Made by a program: the position numbers and the translations under genes | Notes under the pieces: model-generated | Database searches by the model: none | The model's input: only the letters and a program-made list of their open reading frames with translations | What the model was told of the DNA's origin: nothing | Part shown: in pieces, positions 27,156 through 36,583 of the stretch | How positions within the stretch are numbered: the stretch's first letter is position 1 | How the letters are laid out: every line of letters starts with the position of its first letter | Assembly: GCF_001465875.1 (NCBI RefSeq) | Contig: NZ_LN901321.1 | Location: 62,001-126,000, forward strand | Origin: Legionella saoudiensis | GTDB lineage: Bacteria > Pseudomonadota > Gammaproteobacteria > Legionellales > Legionellaceae | Direction: 5' to 3' | DNA: 64,000 nt

Positions 27156-27917
27156 TTACAAACAATAATTATCAATTAAACGAATATCGCCAATGCGTAC
27201 GGCCGCAAAACGACGGTTTTCGTATTCCTCAATATATTCAACAGCGATGCCCTTTGCAGTTATGTCCGCATGAATTTGCGCGCAAGATTTCTCTTTCTGT
27301 TGAAATAATTGCGCAAAGATCTCAGCTAAAGCCTTCTCTTCTTTGTTTAAACGATTATTACGTGAGCTATAGGCTAAACCGCTGGCCTCACGAATAATAG
27401 GGCAGGGGATAATGTCTACATCCATAAAAAAGGCCTTAACCATTCCACGGATCAGTAAATATTGCTGGTAATCTTTTTCTCCAAAATAGGCTTTATGAGG
27501 CTTAACCAAATTCAGTAATTTCATCACCACGGTTAATACACCATTAAAATGGCCTGGACGATGAGCTCCTTCCATAAGCTGGCAAAGTTTATGTTCATGA
27601 ACTTGATAATTATATTGATCCGGATACATTGCCTGCTCCGTAGGCAAAATACAAAAATCGACTCCTGAGGCTTCCATGATGCCTATATCCGCCTCTAACG
27701 TACGCGGGTAGTGCTTATAGTCCTCAGCCTGGTTAAATTGGGTGGGGTTAACAAATAAAGTAGTAGCGGTGTAGTGATTTTCTTTTTGGCTGGCTAAAAA
27801 TAGGGAGGCATGCCCCGCATGTAAGTTGCCCATGGTTGGTGCAAAGCCAATAGTTTGCTCAGCAGAAAGCTGTTTTCGAAAGTTAGACCATTCTTGAAGA
27901 TTATGAAAAATTTGCAT
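27156..27917 (-). CDS. panC: Pantothenate synthetase (pantoate-beta-alanine ligase)
   Basis: 253 residues, a little shorter than the usual ~280. It has [12 protein letters not shown] (HIGH-like ATP site), [17 protein letters not shown] and the KMSKS-equivalent SSRNNRLN. It makes pantothenate from pantoate, beta-alanine and ATP. It is downstream of panB on the same strand, separated by 206 nt containing an inverted repeat. The C-terminal domain is short (ends [12 protein letters not shown]), but its core is present. Confidence 0.93.
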   Translation of the reverse strand: MQIFHNLQEWSNFRKQLSAEQTIGFAPTMGNLHAGHASLFLASQKENHYTATTLFVNPTQFNQAEDYKHYPRTLEADIGIMEASGVDFCILPTEQAMYPDQYNYQVHEHKLCQLMEGAHRPGHFNGVLTVVMKLLNLVKPHKAYFGEKDYQQYLLIRGMVKAFFMDVDIIPCPIIREASGLAYSSRNNRLNKEEKALAEIFAQLFQQKEKSCAQIHADITAKGIAVEYIEEYENRRFAAVRIGDIRLIDNYCL

Positions 27918-27993
27918 GAATTACTCCTACATGTTTTGTAAGTGTCATAATAATGAGGCCAAGCATTGGTTCTACACATGTCTTGATGAGTGA

Positions 27994-28062
27994 AGGCTGG
28001 GCTGAAAGCCTAGCTTGGAGTTAGCATAACAATGTAGGCTAGACTTATCAGTCTAACCTACG
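27994..28062. repeat. TAGGCTGGGC-type inverted repeat, copy 2
   Basis: It lies in the panB-panC gap. Two hairpins, AGGCTGGGCT/AGCCTAGC (27994-28014) and TAGGCTAGACT/AGTCTAACCTA (28035-28060), mirror the layout of the copy at 14021-14096. Confidence 0.7.
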
Positions 28063-28123
28063 CGTTTCTCTGCAATAACTTCTTAAGTTGGCGCCATTAA
28101 ATATTTTTAAGTTAAACCTGCAT

Positions 28124-28912
28124 CTAGAATGCGTACTCAGGTGTTGGGAAACTCACTTGATGTACCTGATGCGCATAAGCATTGATCGCCTCAAGCAATA
28201 CTTCTTTACCCTGAGCGTAACGTTTAACAAATTTAAAGTTATGGCTGGTTTGCAGGCCTAACATATCATGCCAAACCAGGACTTGCCCGTCCGTATCGAT
28301 ACCAGCACCAATCCCAATTGTGGGGATACTCAATGATTCGGTAATGCGCTTGGCCACCTGTTGGGGTACGCATTCAATAACGAGAGCAAAGCAACCTGCT
28401 TGTTCTAGTTCAAGGGCCTGTTGCAACAGCATATCTGCTTGTTCCTGGCTTTTTCCCTGAACCTTAAAACCGCCTAATTGGTGAATCGATTGTGGCGTTA
28501 AGCCTATATGCCCAATCACCGGAACACCAGCCGTTACGAGATGGTTAATGGTTTTGCACGTATCCACATCGCCCCCTTCAATCTTCACAGCATGCGCTCC
28601 TGCACGCAAAAGGCGGGTTACGTTTTCAACGGTTTGAGCCAGAGAAATTTTATGACTTAGAAAAGGTAGGTCAGTAATTAAAAATTGCTGTTTTAAGCCG
28701 CGAGCTACTGCTTCTGTGTGCAGAGCCATCATGTCCATGGTTGCCGTAATAGTGGTCTCATGGCCATGTACTGTCATTGCTACTGAATCGCCAACAAGAA
28801 CACAGTCAATGTCGGATTCGGCAATAGTGCAGGCCGATGGATAATCATAACAAGTAAGCATGGCAATTTTTTGCCGTTCTAGTTTTTTACGTTTAAAATC
28901 AGTAACTTTCAT
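28124..28912 (-). CDS. panB: 3-methyl-2-oxobutanoate hydroxymethyltransferase
   Basis: 262 residues of PanB: KIAMLTCYDYPSA, the metal-binding LVGDSVAMTVHG, AVKIEGG, GHIGLTPQ and IGIGAG. It forms ketopantoate from ketoisovalerate using methylene-THF, the first step of pantothenate synthesis. panC follows on the same strand. The 281-nt gap upstream to the MFS gene shows no feature I can name. Confidence 0.95.
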   Translation of the reverse strand: MKVTDFKRKKLERQKIAMLTCYDYPSACTIAESDIDCVLVGDSVAMTVHGHETTITATMDMMALHTEAVARGLKQQFLITDLPFLSHKISLAQTVENVTRLLRAGAHAVKIEGGDVDTCKTINHLVTAGVPVIGHIGLTPQSIHQLGGFKVQGKSQEQADMLLQQALELEQAGCFALVIECVPQQVAKRITESLSIPTIGIGAGIDTDGQVLVWHDMLGLQTSHNFKFVKRYAQGKEVLLEAINAYAHQVHQVSFPTPEYAF

Positions 28913-29193
28913 GCGGCACTCCTTAGTAGACTAAGTTGCGCATGACTAATAAAAAATGACTCAGGTACCTGTCGCATGGATCAAGTCCTCCATAAATTGA
29001 ATAATAAGGGGTCGCTGCCGTGTTGTTTGCTGAATGCTTACTTGAGGTCAGCGCGCCAATGAGCTGATAATCCTATTATTTTAAGCAATTAACAGCCTTA
29101 GGTATCATAGTTCAAATTTAGATAATTGAGAAGATGAGCTTACCTGGATGGCGCATGCCATGCTGATATTTTAAGCGACATACAACCTTCGTC

Positions 29194-30738
29194 TCAAAGC
29201 TCAAACTCCAGTAACTGAGAGGGGGTTTCTTTCTTAGCGTTCTTTGTCGGGGCCTTTAAGAGAAGTAATAAAGGTAAAGCACATAAAACAAGCCACATCA
29301 TAAAGCGAAAGTCTTGTAAATAAGCCATCAGAGTTGCTTGACGGGTGACCTCTGCATTAAGGGAAACTAGACCGCTAAGTGAGTTTACCGAATAAATTCC
29401 CAATTGACTGGCTTGCTGTAAATTCATATTAAAAGGGGTTATAAAATTAGCATAGGCCGCATGATTTATTTGCGTGCTTTGCGCTAATTTGGTCATGACG
29501 ATGGAAATCCCAATGCTGCTGCCGATATTTCGTAATAGACTAAATAAAGCAGTACCATCATTACGATATTGCGGTGGTAAAGTAGCAAAAGACAGAGTAG
29601 AGAGAGGTACAAAAATAAAACCTAAGCCAAGCCCTTGGATAACACCACTTAAAACAATGTCATGACCACTAATATTGGCATTGAATAAAGTCATCATCCA
29701 TAAGGAATAACCTGTAAGAATTAGCCCGAGAAAAATTTGGTAGCGTGTATCTACTTTCCCAGAGAGTTTACCGACAACCATCATGGCGGTCATAGTTCCT
29801 AAGCCACGGGGTGCTAGGAGTAGCCCTACATCAATTACTGGGTAATTTAGTAAGCCTTGCATGTACGGGGGCATTAGTGCCATGGTTGCCAAAAGAATAA
29901 TGCCGATGATGAAGATAAATACTAGCCCGACACTAAAGTTACGATCCTTAAACATTGCTGGTTCAATAAATGGACTACGTGAGGTAAGAATATGAGCCAC
30001 AAATAAATACAAACAGATAAGTGCAATAAGTCCTTCAATAATGATTTCATCACTATTAAGCCAATCTAGCGATTCGCCGCGATCTAGGAATAATTGTAAT
30101 GCGCCAATAGCGATACTTAAAAACGCAAAGCCCATCATGTCGAAATGCTTACCAAGTTTCAGTTTATTTTCTTGCAGGTACATGGTCAAACCTAACCAGG
30201 CAAAGATACCAAAAGGTAAATTGATATAAAATACCCAACGCCAATTGTAGTACTCAGTTAACCACCCACCTAAAGATGGGCCAAGAATTGGGCCAACCAT
30301 GACCCCCATGCCCCACATTGCCATAGCCGAGCCATGTTTTTCAGGAGGATAGGTATCCAGTAAAACCGATTGAGATAAGGGGACCAAACTTGCGCCAAAA
30401 ATTCCTTGAAGTAAACGGAATAAAATAATTTGTGGGAGTGTTTGAGCCGCACCACATAACATGGAGGCAACAGTGAAACCAATCACCGACCAAATGAAAA
30501 TACGCCGGCGACCGAAATGATCACCTAAAAAACCCGTTAGCGGTGTGAAAATTGCTGCGGCAACAATATAGGAGGTAAGTACCCAGGAAATCTGTTCTTG
30601 AGTAGCTCCCATTCCTCCTTGCATGTGAGGCAAAGCCACATTGGCAATGGTGGTGTCTAGTGATTGCATTACGGTAGCAAGCATTATTGATAACGTAATG
30701 AATAATCTATTTGTTGAGCTCGGATTATTTTCTAGCAT
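29194..30738 (-). CDS. DHA2 (EmrB/QacA) family MFS efflux transporter
   Basis: 514 residues with about 14 hydrophobic segments. It has the MFS signature GFLGDHFGRRRIF between TM2 and TM3, the DHA2 TM1 motif LDTTIANVALP and motif C GPILGPSLGGWL in TM5. It exports drugs or metabolites by proton antiport. It lies 5 nt downstream of an EmrA/HlyD-type adaptor, forming an EmrAB-like tripartite pump awaiting an outer-membrane TolC partner not in this window. Confidence 0.92.
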   Translation of the reverse strand: MLENNPSSTNRLFITLSIMLATVMQSLDTTIANVALPHMQGGMGATQEQISWVLTSYIVAAAIFTPLTGFLGDHFGRRRIFIWSVIGFTVASMLCGAAQTLPQIILFRLLQGIFGASLVPLSQSVLLDTYPPEKHGSAMAMWGMGVMVGPILGPSLGGWLTEYYNWRWVFYINLPFGIFAWLGLTMYLQENKLKLGKHFDMMGFAFLSIAIGALQLFLDRGESLDWLNSDEIIIEGLIALICLYLFVAHILTSRSPFIEPAMFKDRNFSVGLVFIFIIGIILLATMALMPPYMQGLLNYPVIDVGLLLAPRGLGTMTAMMVVGKLSGKVDTRYQIFLGLILTGYSLWMMTLFNANISGHDIVLSGVIQGLGLGFIFVPLSTLSFATLPPQYRNDGTALFSLLRNIGSSIGISIVMTKLAQSTQINHAAYANFITPFNMNLQQASQLGIYSVNSLSGLVSLNAEVTRQATLMAYLQDFRFMMWLVLCALPLLLLLKAPTKNAKKETPSQLLEFEL

Positions 30739-30743
30739 GATTA

Positions 30744-31814
30744 TTATTTAAGTGCATAACGTTTATGCTCTGTATCAATCTCCACCCATGAGCTTAAGCC
30801 CGAGCGTAGTTGCGGGCTGTTTGGACTGTGATTTAATTGAATCCGCACTGCAACTCGTTGTGCGATTTTAACCCAGTTTCCTGTGGCATTTTGGGCAGGA
30901 ATGATGGAAAATTCAGAACCAGTTGCAGGGCTAATGCTTTGAACTACACCAGTCCATTTCTGCCCAGGGTAAATATCTACCGAAGCGGTTACCTTTTGTC
31001 CTGGTCGTACGTAAGTTAATTCTTTTTCGGTAAAGTTTGCTTCAATCCATGGATGCTCATGAGCCACCAGAGACATAGCGATTGCTCCTTGAGTGACATA
31101 TTGACCTTTTTTAGGTGGGATATTTATGGTTCCAGAGACTGGAGCTTTTACTTCGGTGTGTTCCAAGTCAAGTTGCGCTTGCTCCAATTCGGCTTTGGCT
31201 ACCAGATAAGTCGGATGCTGCTCTACCGGGGCATTAATGCTGCCCGCAAGTGATTCTGCCAGGCTTTGCAGGCTATGTTCTGTGGTGACGATTTGTTGGG
31301 CTGCAACTTCAGCGCTTTCACTCGCTTCATCCAGACTGGATTGAGACGCAAAATGCTTTTCTGCCAGGTCTAACTGACGCTGTTTATTGCGTAAAGAGAA
31401 ATTATATTTGGTACGCGCTAAAGCAATTTCTGCTTTCTTTTCAAGGTAATTGGCTTTGAGTGCTTTAATATCGATACTTACTTGGGCCAATTTAGACTCT
31501 GCTTTTGCTAGAGCAACTTTATAGGGGCGCTGATCGATGCGGTAAAGTAGCTGGCCTTTTTTCACTCTTTGATTTTCCTGGACAAACACTTCTTGGATGA
31601 CACCGGAAACTTGAGGGCTAAGAGGAATTAAATCGGCTTTGACATAGGCATTGTCGGTAGAAACATAGCGTCCACCGAAAAGATATAATGTTATTCCAAA
31701 AACAAGTACAACGGCTGGCACCACGACTAATAGAATAAAGCGCTTCGACCTGAGTGCTGCCTGGGTTTCTCTAGGAGTAGCGGATTCTTTTTGTTCGTTA
31801 TGCATTTTCATCAT
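30744..31814 (-). CDS. HlyD/EmrA family membrane-fusion (adaptor) protein
   Basis: About 356 residues: one N-terminal membrane helix (FILLVVVPAVVLVFGITLYLFGG), then the biotinyl-lipoyl half-motif STDNAYVKADLIPLSPQVSG, a coiled-coil hairpin (~100-200), and the second half VKAPVSGTINIPPKKGQYV. It bridges the MFS partner to an outer-membrane channel. The start is uncertain: ATGs at 31868, 31814, 31811 and 31805 are all in frame. 31868 would overlap the divergent gene start, so I prefer 31814, although no strong SD distinguishes them. Confidence 0.85.
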   Translation of the reverse strand: MMKMHNEQKESATPRETQAALRSKRFILLVVVPAVVLVFGITLYLFGGRYVSTDNAYVKADLIPLSPQVSGVIQEVFVQENQRVKKGQLLYRIDQRPYKVALAKAESKLAQVSIDIKALKANYLEKKAEIALARTKYNFSLRNKQRQLDLAEKHFASQSSLDEASESAEVAAQQIVTTEHSLQSLAESLAGSINAPVEQHPTYLVAKAELEQAQLDLEHTEVKAPVSGTINIPPKKGQYVTQGAIAMSLVAHEHPWIEANFTEKELTYVRPGQKVTASVDIYPGQKWTGVVQSISPATGSEFSIIPAQNATGNWVKIAQRVAVRIQLNHSPNSPQLRSGLSSWVEIDTEHKRYALK

Positions 31815-31862
31815 CTTTGATTCTGAGTTATCATTTATGCTCGTTATAATAACAGGTTTTTT

Positions 31863-32525
31863 ATGCAAATCACTGAAAAATTAGCTACCCCCGGCGAGCA
31901 TGCTTTAAATTTACAAGGGGTGGTTGGTCAATTGGAAGCTGTTTTGACCGTTCCGCAGCAATGCGTTTCCAACTACATTGCTTTTTTGGGACATCCTCAT
32001 TCCTTGCAGGGCGGCACAATGACCAATAAAGTAGTGACTACTTTAGCGCGCACATTCAAAGACTTAGGTATACCCTCATTGCGATTCAATTTTCGTGGGG
32101 TAGGTCAATCTGAAGGTGTTTATGACGCGGGAATTGGTGAAAGTGAGGATATGCTTGCTTTAGTTCAAGCTTGGCAAAAGGAGCAGCCTGAGGCCCAGTT
32201 TATTTTTGCTGGTTTTTCTTTTGGCTCTTATGTGACTTATCGCGTCGCAGCCCAGTGCGAGCACCAACTGCTGATTAGTGTAGCACCGGCGGTACATCAT
32301 TATGATTATAAGGAATTTAATCCAGCACCTTATCCTTGGTTAATTATACAAGGGGAAGAGGATGAGGTGGTGCCACCTGATATGGTCTTTGATTTTGCGG
32401 CTCAATCTCAACCAGAAATACCAGTGATTCGTTTTGCTGAGACAACGCATTTTTTTCATGGAAAGTTAATCGAGCTTAAGAATAAACTGGCAGAGTATCT
32501 TAGCACACAGGTAAAGCTCATATGA
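31863..32525 (+). CDS. Alpha/beta hydrolase (COG2945-like)
   Basis: A 220-residue small alpha/beta hydrolase resembling COG2945 proteins: GHPHSLQGGTMTNKVV, RFNFRGVGQSEG, nucleophile elbow GFSFGS, acid in GEEDEVVP and His in ETTHFFHGK. The substrate is unknown. Its stop overlaps the zapE ATG by 4 nt (ATGA), so the two are co-expressed. The ATG at 31863 has no clear SD. Confidence 0.82.
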   Translation: MQITEKLATPGEHALNLQGVVGQLEAVLTVPQQCVSNYIAFLGHPHSLQGGTMTNKVVTTLARTFKDLGIPSLRFNFRGVGQSEGVYDAGIGESEDMLALVQAWQKEQPEAQFIFAGFSFGSYVTYRVAAQCEHQLLISVAPAVHHYDYKEFNPAPYPWLIIQGEEDEVVPPDMVFDFAAQSQPEIPVIRFAETTHFFHGKLIELKNKLAEYLSTQVKLI

Positions 32526-33604
32526 CCTTAACGGCCTATTATGATGCTGCGATTGAGCGCGGTGAGATTAATGATGATCCCTTACAGCGAGATATTTTGG
32601 CTCATATGGAGCGACTGGCAAATGATTTAGAAAAGGCAAACACATCTTGGTTTTCCTGGATACGTAAGCCTCATATCCAGGGTTTGTATATCTATGGGCC
32701 TGTAGGTGCAGGTAAAACCTATTTGGTTGATCTTTTTTATGACCACATCGCGGAAAGCCAAAAAGCACGTTTCCATTTTCATCATTTTATGCAGCAAGTT
32801 GATGCTCAGCTACGGCGCTTACAGGGACAAAAAGATCCTCTACAGCATGTTGCAAAGAAATTATCAAAATCCATTCGCGTGCTATGCTTTGATGAATTTT
32901 TGGTGCATGACGTAGCCTATGCGATGATTTTAGCGGAGCTATTACAGGCTTTAATCGCACATGGTGTCATCTTAGTCATCTCATCAAATACCAAGCCTGA
33001 CGATCTGTATAAAAATGGAGTGCACCGTAAGCGGTTTTTGCCTGCGATTACCGCGATTAATAAAAATTGTCAGGTTTTAAATCTCAACGAGCTAAGAGAT
33101 TATCGGGTAGGGCGTGAACCATTAGTTGATGCTTATTTGTTCCCTTTAAGTCCACAAACTCAGGAGAAGATGAAACAGCAATTCCTAAGTTTAGCGACTC
33201 CCACTCAAGGACCAGGGGAGATTTTAATCCAAAATCGTGATATTCCTTATCTGGAGCGAGGTGATAAGTCCATTTGGTTTGACTTTAATGTGGTATGCAA
33301 TTTACCGCGTAGCCAATTAGATTATTTAGAACTTGCAGACAAGTTTGATTCTATTTTTATCAGTGGAGTACCGGAATTAACAGAAAATCATACCTTACAG
33401 ACAATTATGTTTATTCACTTTATTGATGTAATGTATGACCGCGGAGTCAATATTATTATTAGCGCTGCAGTCCCTATTGAGCAGTTATATCTAAAGGGTG
33501 AGTTGTTGGAAATGTTTAAGCGCACCCGCAGCCGGCTGATGGAAATGCAATCGGTTGATTATTTAAGCCGTCATCCTAAGCGTGAAGTGCAAGAGATGGG
33601 GTAA
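32522..33604 (+). CDS. zapE: Cell division ATPase ZapE (AFG1-like)
   Basis: A 360-residue AFG1/ZapE P-loop ATPase: Walker A YGPVGAGKTYLVD, RFHFHHFM, Walker B VLCFDEFLVHD, sensor VISSNTKPDDLY and the late arginine motif FKRTRSRLMEM. ZapE associates with the Z-ring in E. coli and influences FtsZ under stress. It is co-directional and overlapping with the upstream hydrolase. Confidence 0.93.
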   Translation: MTLTAYYDAAIERGEINDDPLQRDILAHMERLANDLEKANTSWFSWIRKPHIQGLYIYGPVGAGKTYLVDLFYDHIAESQKARFHFHHFMQQVDAQLRRLQGQKDPLQHVAKKLSKSIRVLCFDEFLVHDVAYAMILAELLQALIAHGVILVISSNTKPDDLYKNGVHRKRFLPAITAINKNCQVLNLNELRDYRVGREPLVDAYLFPLSPQTQEKMKQQFLSLATPTQGPGEILIQNRDIPYLERGDKSIWFDFNVVCNLPRSQLDYLELADKFDSIFISGVPELTENHTLQTIMFIHFIDVMYDRGVNIIISAAVPIEQLYLKGELLEMFKRTRSRLMEMQSVDYLSRHPKREVQEMG

Positions 33605-33639
33605 GTTGGGGGCGAGGCCAAACGTAATGTAATTAATTA

Positions 33640-33762
33640 AAAAAACTGTCCTCATCGCGAACAAAGTAAAACAACCCAGTACTGAGTCTTAACAAAGCAT
33701 CGTTTTGGGTTGCCTCCCAAAGCTTGCCATGACGAAATGTACATACCTCGTGACTGCTTATA
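33640..33762. repeat. ~120-bp dispersed palindromic repeat, copy A
   Basis: It lies in the gap between zapE and the FkbM gene. It is closely similar along its whole length to 57470-57592, sharing CAACCCAGTACTGAGTCTTAAC, AAGCATCGTT and TGACGAAAT-TACATA-CTC. It has eroded outer arms (CTCATCGCG / GCTTGCCATGAC) and inner arms around CAACCCA / TGGGTTG. It looks like a non-autonomous mobile repeat (MITE- or REP-like). Confidence 0.8.
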
Positions 33763-34606
33763 AGCCAATTACGTTCTGTCTGGCATAAACCATGTGATGG
33801 TTAAATCCCAGCCTTTCCATAACTGGGCTTCGGTATATTTTTATCTCATATCCTTTTTCTTCGAGAAAGGCGGCCAGATGTTCAACACGATGTTTAATAT
33901 CATGAACCTCGATGGCCAACTGTTTTATCATGGAAAACTGAGGTGGGGAAATACTTTTAATGACTTCAAATTCAGCCCCCTCAACATCTACTTTTAAAAA
34001 ATCGATGCGGTCAATATTATTTTTTTCAATAAAACGTCCTAGAGATTCAAGTTTGCATTTGACTTTATGCGCTGCTGTTCTCTTCTGATAATTCTTTTTA
34101 ATAAGATAATTGCGCATAAAAGGCAGGTATTTTAATAAATAATATAACTTTCGATCTCGCCGGCTCGAAAGCTTCAGCAAGGTATCATAATTCAATTGGG
34201 GTTGAAAATTTGAAATAATTTTATCTTCCGGTCGATAAGTTGCGGTGGCTGTTGCTGCGCCAAAAAGGGTAAATTCAACCATACATTCTTCGGCAACATT
34301 ACCAATTCCCATATTATAAACCTGCACTTTATCTCCAAAAGGGGCTAAATTATTGCGCAAGCATTCAAATGTGGTGGGGATGGGCTCGAAGCTGTAGATT
34401 TTTGCTTGTTCATCACATTGATATAAAGCATATAAAGAAAAAATACCTATATTGGCCCCTATATCAAAGATTACTGAATTGGGTTCTAAAGTGAGAAAAT
34501 CTCGTAAATAAGCATCTAGCCCGTATATCTCTTTAATTAGGATAGAAACTTCAAGTTCATTTACATAGTATAACTCTCCAATCGCGAATTCTTTTTTGTT
34601 GATCAT
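33758..34606 (-). CDS. FkbM family methyltransferase
   Basis: A 282-residue SAM-dependent methyltransferase of the FkbM type: VIFDIGANIGIFSLYAL (SAM loop), IYSFEPIPTTFECLRNNL, and the late IDFLKVDVEGAEFEVIKSI. FkbM enzymes usually O-methylate small molecules or sugars. It is the last of three leftward genes (methyltransferase, TauD-like oxygenase, FkbM) and starts 5 nt after the oxygenase. The acceptor is unknown. Confidence 0.88.
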   Translation of the reverse strand: MINKKEFAIGELYYVNELEVSILIKEIYGLDAYLRDFLTLEPNSVIFDIGANIGIFSLYALYQCDEQAKIYSFEPIPTTFECLRNNLAPFGDKVQVYNMGIGNVAEECMVEFTLFGAATATATYRPEDKIISNFQPQLNYDTLLKLSSRRDRKLYYLLKYLPFMRNYLIKKNYQKRTAAHKVKCKLESLGRFIEKNNIDRIDFLKVDVEGAEFEVIKSISPPQFSMIKQLAIEVHDIKHRVEHLAAFLEEKGYEIKIYRSPVMERLGFNHHMVYARQNVIGL

Positions 34607-34611
34607 TTTTC

Positions 34612-35685
34612 TTACTCTAAATTAGGGTCGACTACATTGGATACATCGGTCGGTCTTTGGGACATGCCAACTAAAATTAAGCGCTTACCTGTATGGGCTG
34701 TTTTTCCATGCAAGCAAGAGTAGTTATCTACAACCATTACATCACCTTTTTGCCATGGAGTCATTACTTGTTGCTCAAGCATCAATTGCTCAATGGTTGC
34801 GATTTCATGTTTTGCAAAATGCTCCCCATTGCCAAAACGAGCGATTAATGGGGATAAGCTAGGTAGCTGCATAATATAACGAGCAATAGGATTTTTTACC
34901 TTCAAAGCAACAAAATTGGTGTTGGTACTATAATAACGATTAAGATTGTGGCACTGGTTAAACCAAACTACTTTACCGGATATGGGATGGTGGCGATAAG
35001 GAGGCATTGTTTTTTTAGTGATTAAGCCATTTCCTATAGTCCACTCATGTTGATAAATTGTATCGGCGAGTATCTCATCAACGACGCTTTTTTCTTGAGT
35101 CTCAAATAGCTCCATCCATGTTCGGCAATTAATTCCTCCGCCTATTTTGCGGATTAATTTAAGTTTTATTCCTTCGCCATAAAAATAGCGACAATACATC
35201 ACACCATGAAGTTCCAGTTTATTCTTTAGGGGGGCAGGAAGAGAAAACCATAATTTATTACCATCAATTAGGGGGGTACATCCTCCCGTCTCAGACGGTT
35301 GGGCGCAATTAAAATAGATATGGCTTGGTGTATCATAGTCATATGCCTTTTCATTATGCATAGGAATTGCTTTTTGCGTGTAATTAATGGAGGTATAAAC
35401 TCCTTTTTGAATTTTTGTGCGGGGAACGGTGCAGAAATCATAATCAAAAACTGTACCTAAAGCACAAGCATTAATTACATTCAAAAATGCATCAGGAGAG
35501 TTGACTTGAAAATCACGAAATAATATGGCGCCATGTTTCAATAACTGCTCTTGAAATAATGTATTTTCTTCATTAAGAAATTGCACCAGGTGCTCTGCCG
35601 TTAATGGTTGTTGGTTTTGTGGTCGTATAATTAAGGGCAGTTTTTCTTGGTTAACAAAGCTGAAAGAAACTTGAACTTTTCCCAT
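34612..35685 (-). CDS. TauD/TfdA-type Fe(II)/2-oxoglutarate dioxygenase
   Basis: 357 residues. The iron site is His110-Asn-Glu112 (MHNEKAY), the HxE variant typical of the AsnO/VioC/SyrP clavaminate-synthase-like group that hydroxylates amino acids, with distal His326 (CLHGKTAH) and 2OG-binding Arg335. It probably hydroxylates an amino acid or peptide in the small cluster. It lies between the two methyltransferase genes. Confidence 0.87.
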   Translation of the reverse strand: MGKVQVSFSFVNQEKLPLIIRPQNQQPLTAEHLVQFLNEENTLFQEQLLKHGAILFRDFQVNSPDAFLNVINACALGTVFDYDFCTVPRTKIQKGVYTSINYTQKAIPMHNEKAYDYDTPSHIYFNCAQPSETGGCTPLIDGNKLWFSLPAPLKNKLELHGVMYCRYFYGEGIKLKLIRKIGGGINCRTWMELFETQEKSVVDEILADTIYQHEWTIGNGLITKKTMPPYRHHPISGKVVWFNQCHNLNRYYSTNTNFVALKVKNPIARYIMQLPSLSPLIARFGNGEHFAKHEIATIEQLMLEQQVMTPWQKGDVMVVDNYSCLHGKTAHTGKRLILVGMSQRPTDVSNVVDPNLE

Positions 35686-35727
35686 AAAATTCCCTTACTT
35701 GATAAGCGATTACGATAAAATTTATCT

Positions 35728-36471
35728 CTATGGTTTTTGAGCAATAACAATGACTCCTTCTCGGCCGTCAAACGTAACTTTTTTGGACAAATCTTTACGT
35801 GGATATAATTTAGCTTCTTTTATTACAAATCCCACCCGCTTTAATTCACGGCTTAAGACTTTGTCATCTATAAAGTGTAATGTATTTGCAGCCGCATAAC
35901 GGGCAAGCTTGCCACTAATGAGTTGCTTTATGTCAGTAAAATAACCAGGCCATTGTTGATGTTCCCGAACACGTTGTTCATAGAGAGGAATAAGATCTTT
36001 ATAGACAGCACGATAGGGCGAGGAAGATAAAATAAATAACAGGGCTCCAGGTTTAAGCCATTGATAGAGCTTCATAAATCCTATTAATAAATTATCGAGA
36101 GCCAAATAGCCGAGCATATGAGAAATATAACAGCCAGCAATACTTTCATTAGGCAAATTAATCGCGTTGGGAAACTCTCCGGGCAAGAGGGTTAACCGTG
36201 AGCGACACTCATTAGGGGTATTTTTATATAAGATATCGAGATGCCGTGGCTCCAGATCATTAGCAATGAGGGTCGCTCCAGCTTTTAACGCTTCAATGGC
36301 GACAAAACCGTAAGCTGCTCCCAGTTCTAAAACGGGGGCCTTTTGTTGCGCTGCATATTGGATAAATTGTTTTCCATATTCATCAATGTAAGATGAACAA
36401 GGTCCTTTCTTATTTAAGGTTTTGACAAGATAACTGTTAGGATAACGATAGGGGGTTAAATCATCAGGCAT
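35728..36471 (-). CDS. Class I SAM-dependent methyltransferase
   Basis: 247 residues with the SAM-binding motif I VLELGAAYGFVAIEAL, acidic motif II IANDLEP and post-motif LKPGALLFILS. It is a general small-molecule methyltransferase whose substrate cannot be read. It is the first gene of the leftward three-gene unit, divergent from the ATP-grasp gene across 112 nt. Confidence 0.82.
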   Translation of the reverse strand: MPDDLTPYRYPNSYLVKTLNKKGPCSSYIDEYGKQFIQYAAQQKAPVLELGAAYGFVAIEALKAGATLIANDLEPRHLDILYKNTPNECRSRLTLLPGEFPNAINLPNESIAGCYISHMLGYLALDNLLIGFMKLYQWLKPGALLFILSSSPYRAVYKDLIPLYEQRVREHQQWPGYFTDIKQLISGKLARYAAANTLHFIDDKVLSRELKRVGFVIKEAKLYPRKDLSKKVTFDGREGVIVIAQKP

Positions 36472-36522
36472 GAAAGAACCTATTGATATGTATGATTTAA
36501 ATAGTGAGTTAAAAAAATCTTA

Positions 36523-36562
36523 TTGTCAAATGAACTCAGTTTAGATAATAATCATTTGCATA
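36523..36562 (+). promoter_or_regulatory. Candidate promoter with Fur-box-like element for ATP-grasp gene
   Basis: TTGTCA (36523-36528), a 17-nt spacer and TAATAA (36546-36551) form a plausible rightward promoter. GATAATAATCATT (36544-36556) partly matches the Fur 7-1-7 pattern (about 10 of 14). It lies in the 112-nt divergent region with the methyltransferase gene and about 1.2 kb from the clear Fur box of feoABC. Confidence 0.35.
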
Positions 36563-36583
36563 TATTTTACATAAGGAAATCTG

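Noticed and set aside
27143-27397. 84-codon rightward ORF after the synthetase
   Set aside because: It is antisense to the panC coding sequence, which has clear motifs; no supporting SD or composition.
30744-31868. HlyD-type protein starting at ATG 31868
   Set aside because: It would overlap the start of the divergent hydrolase at 31863 and leave no promoter space; a start near 31814 is more likely, though not proven.
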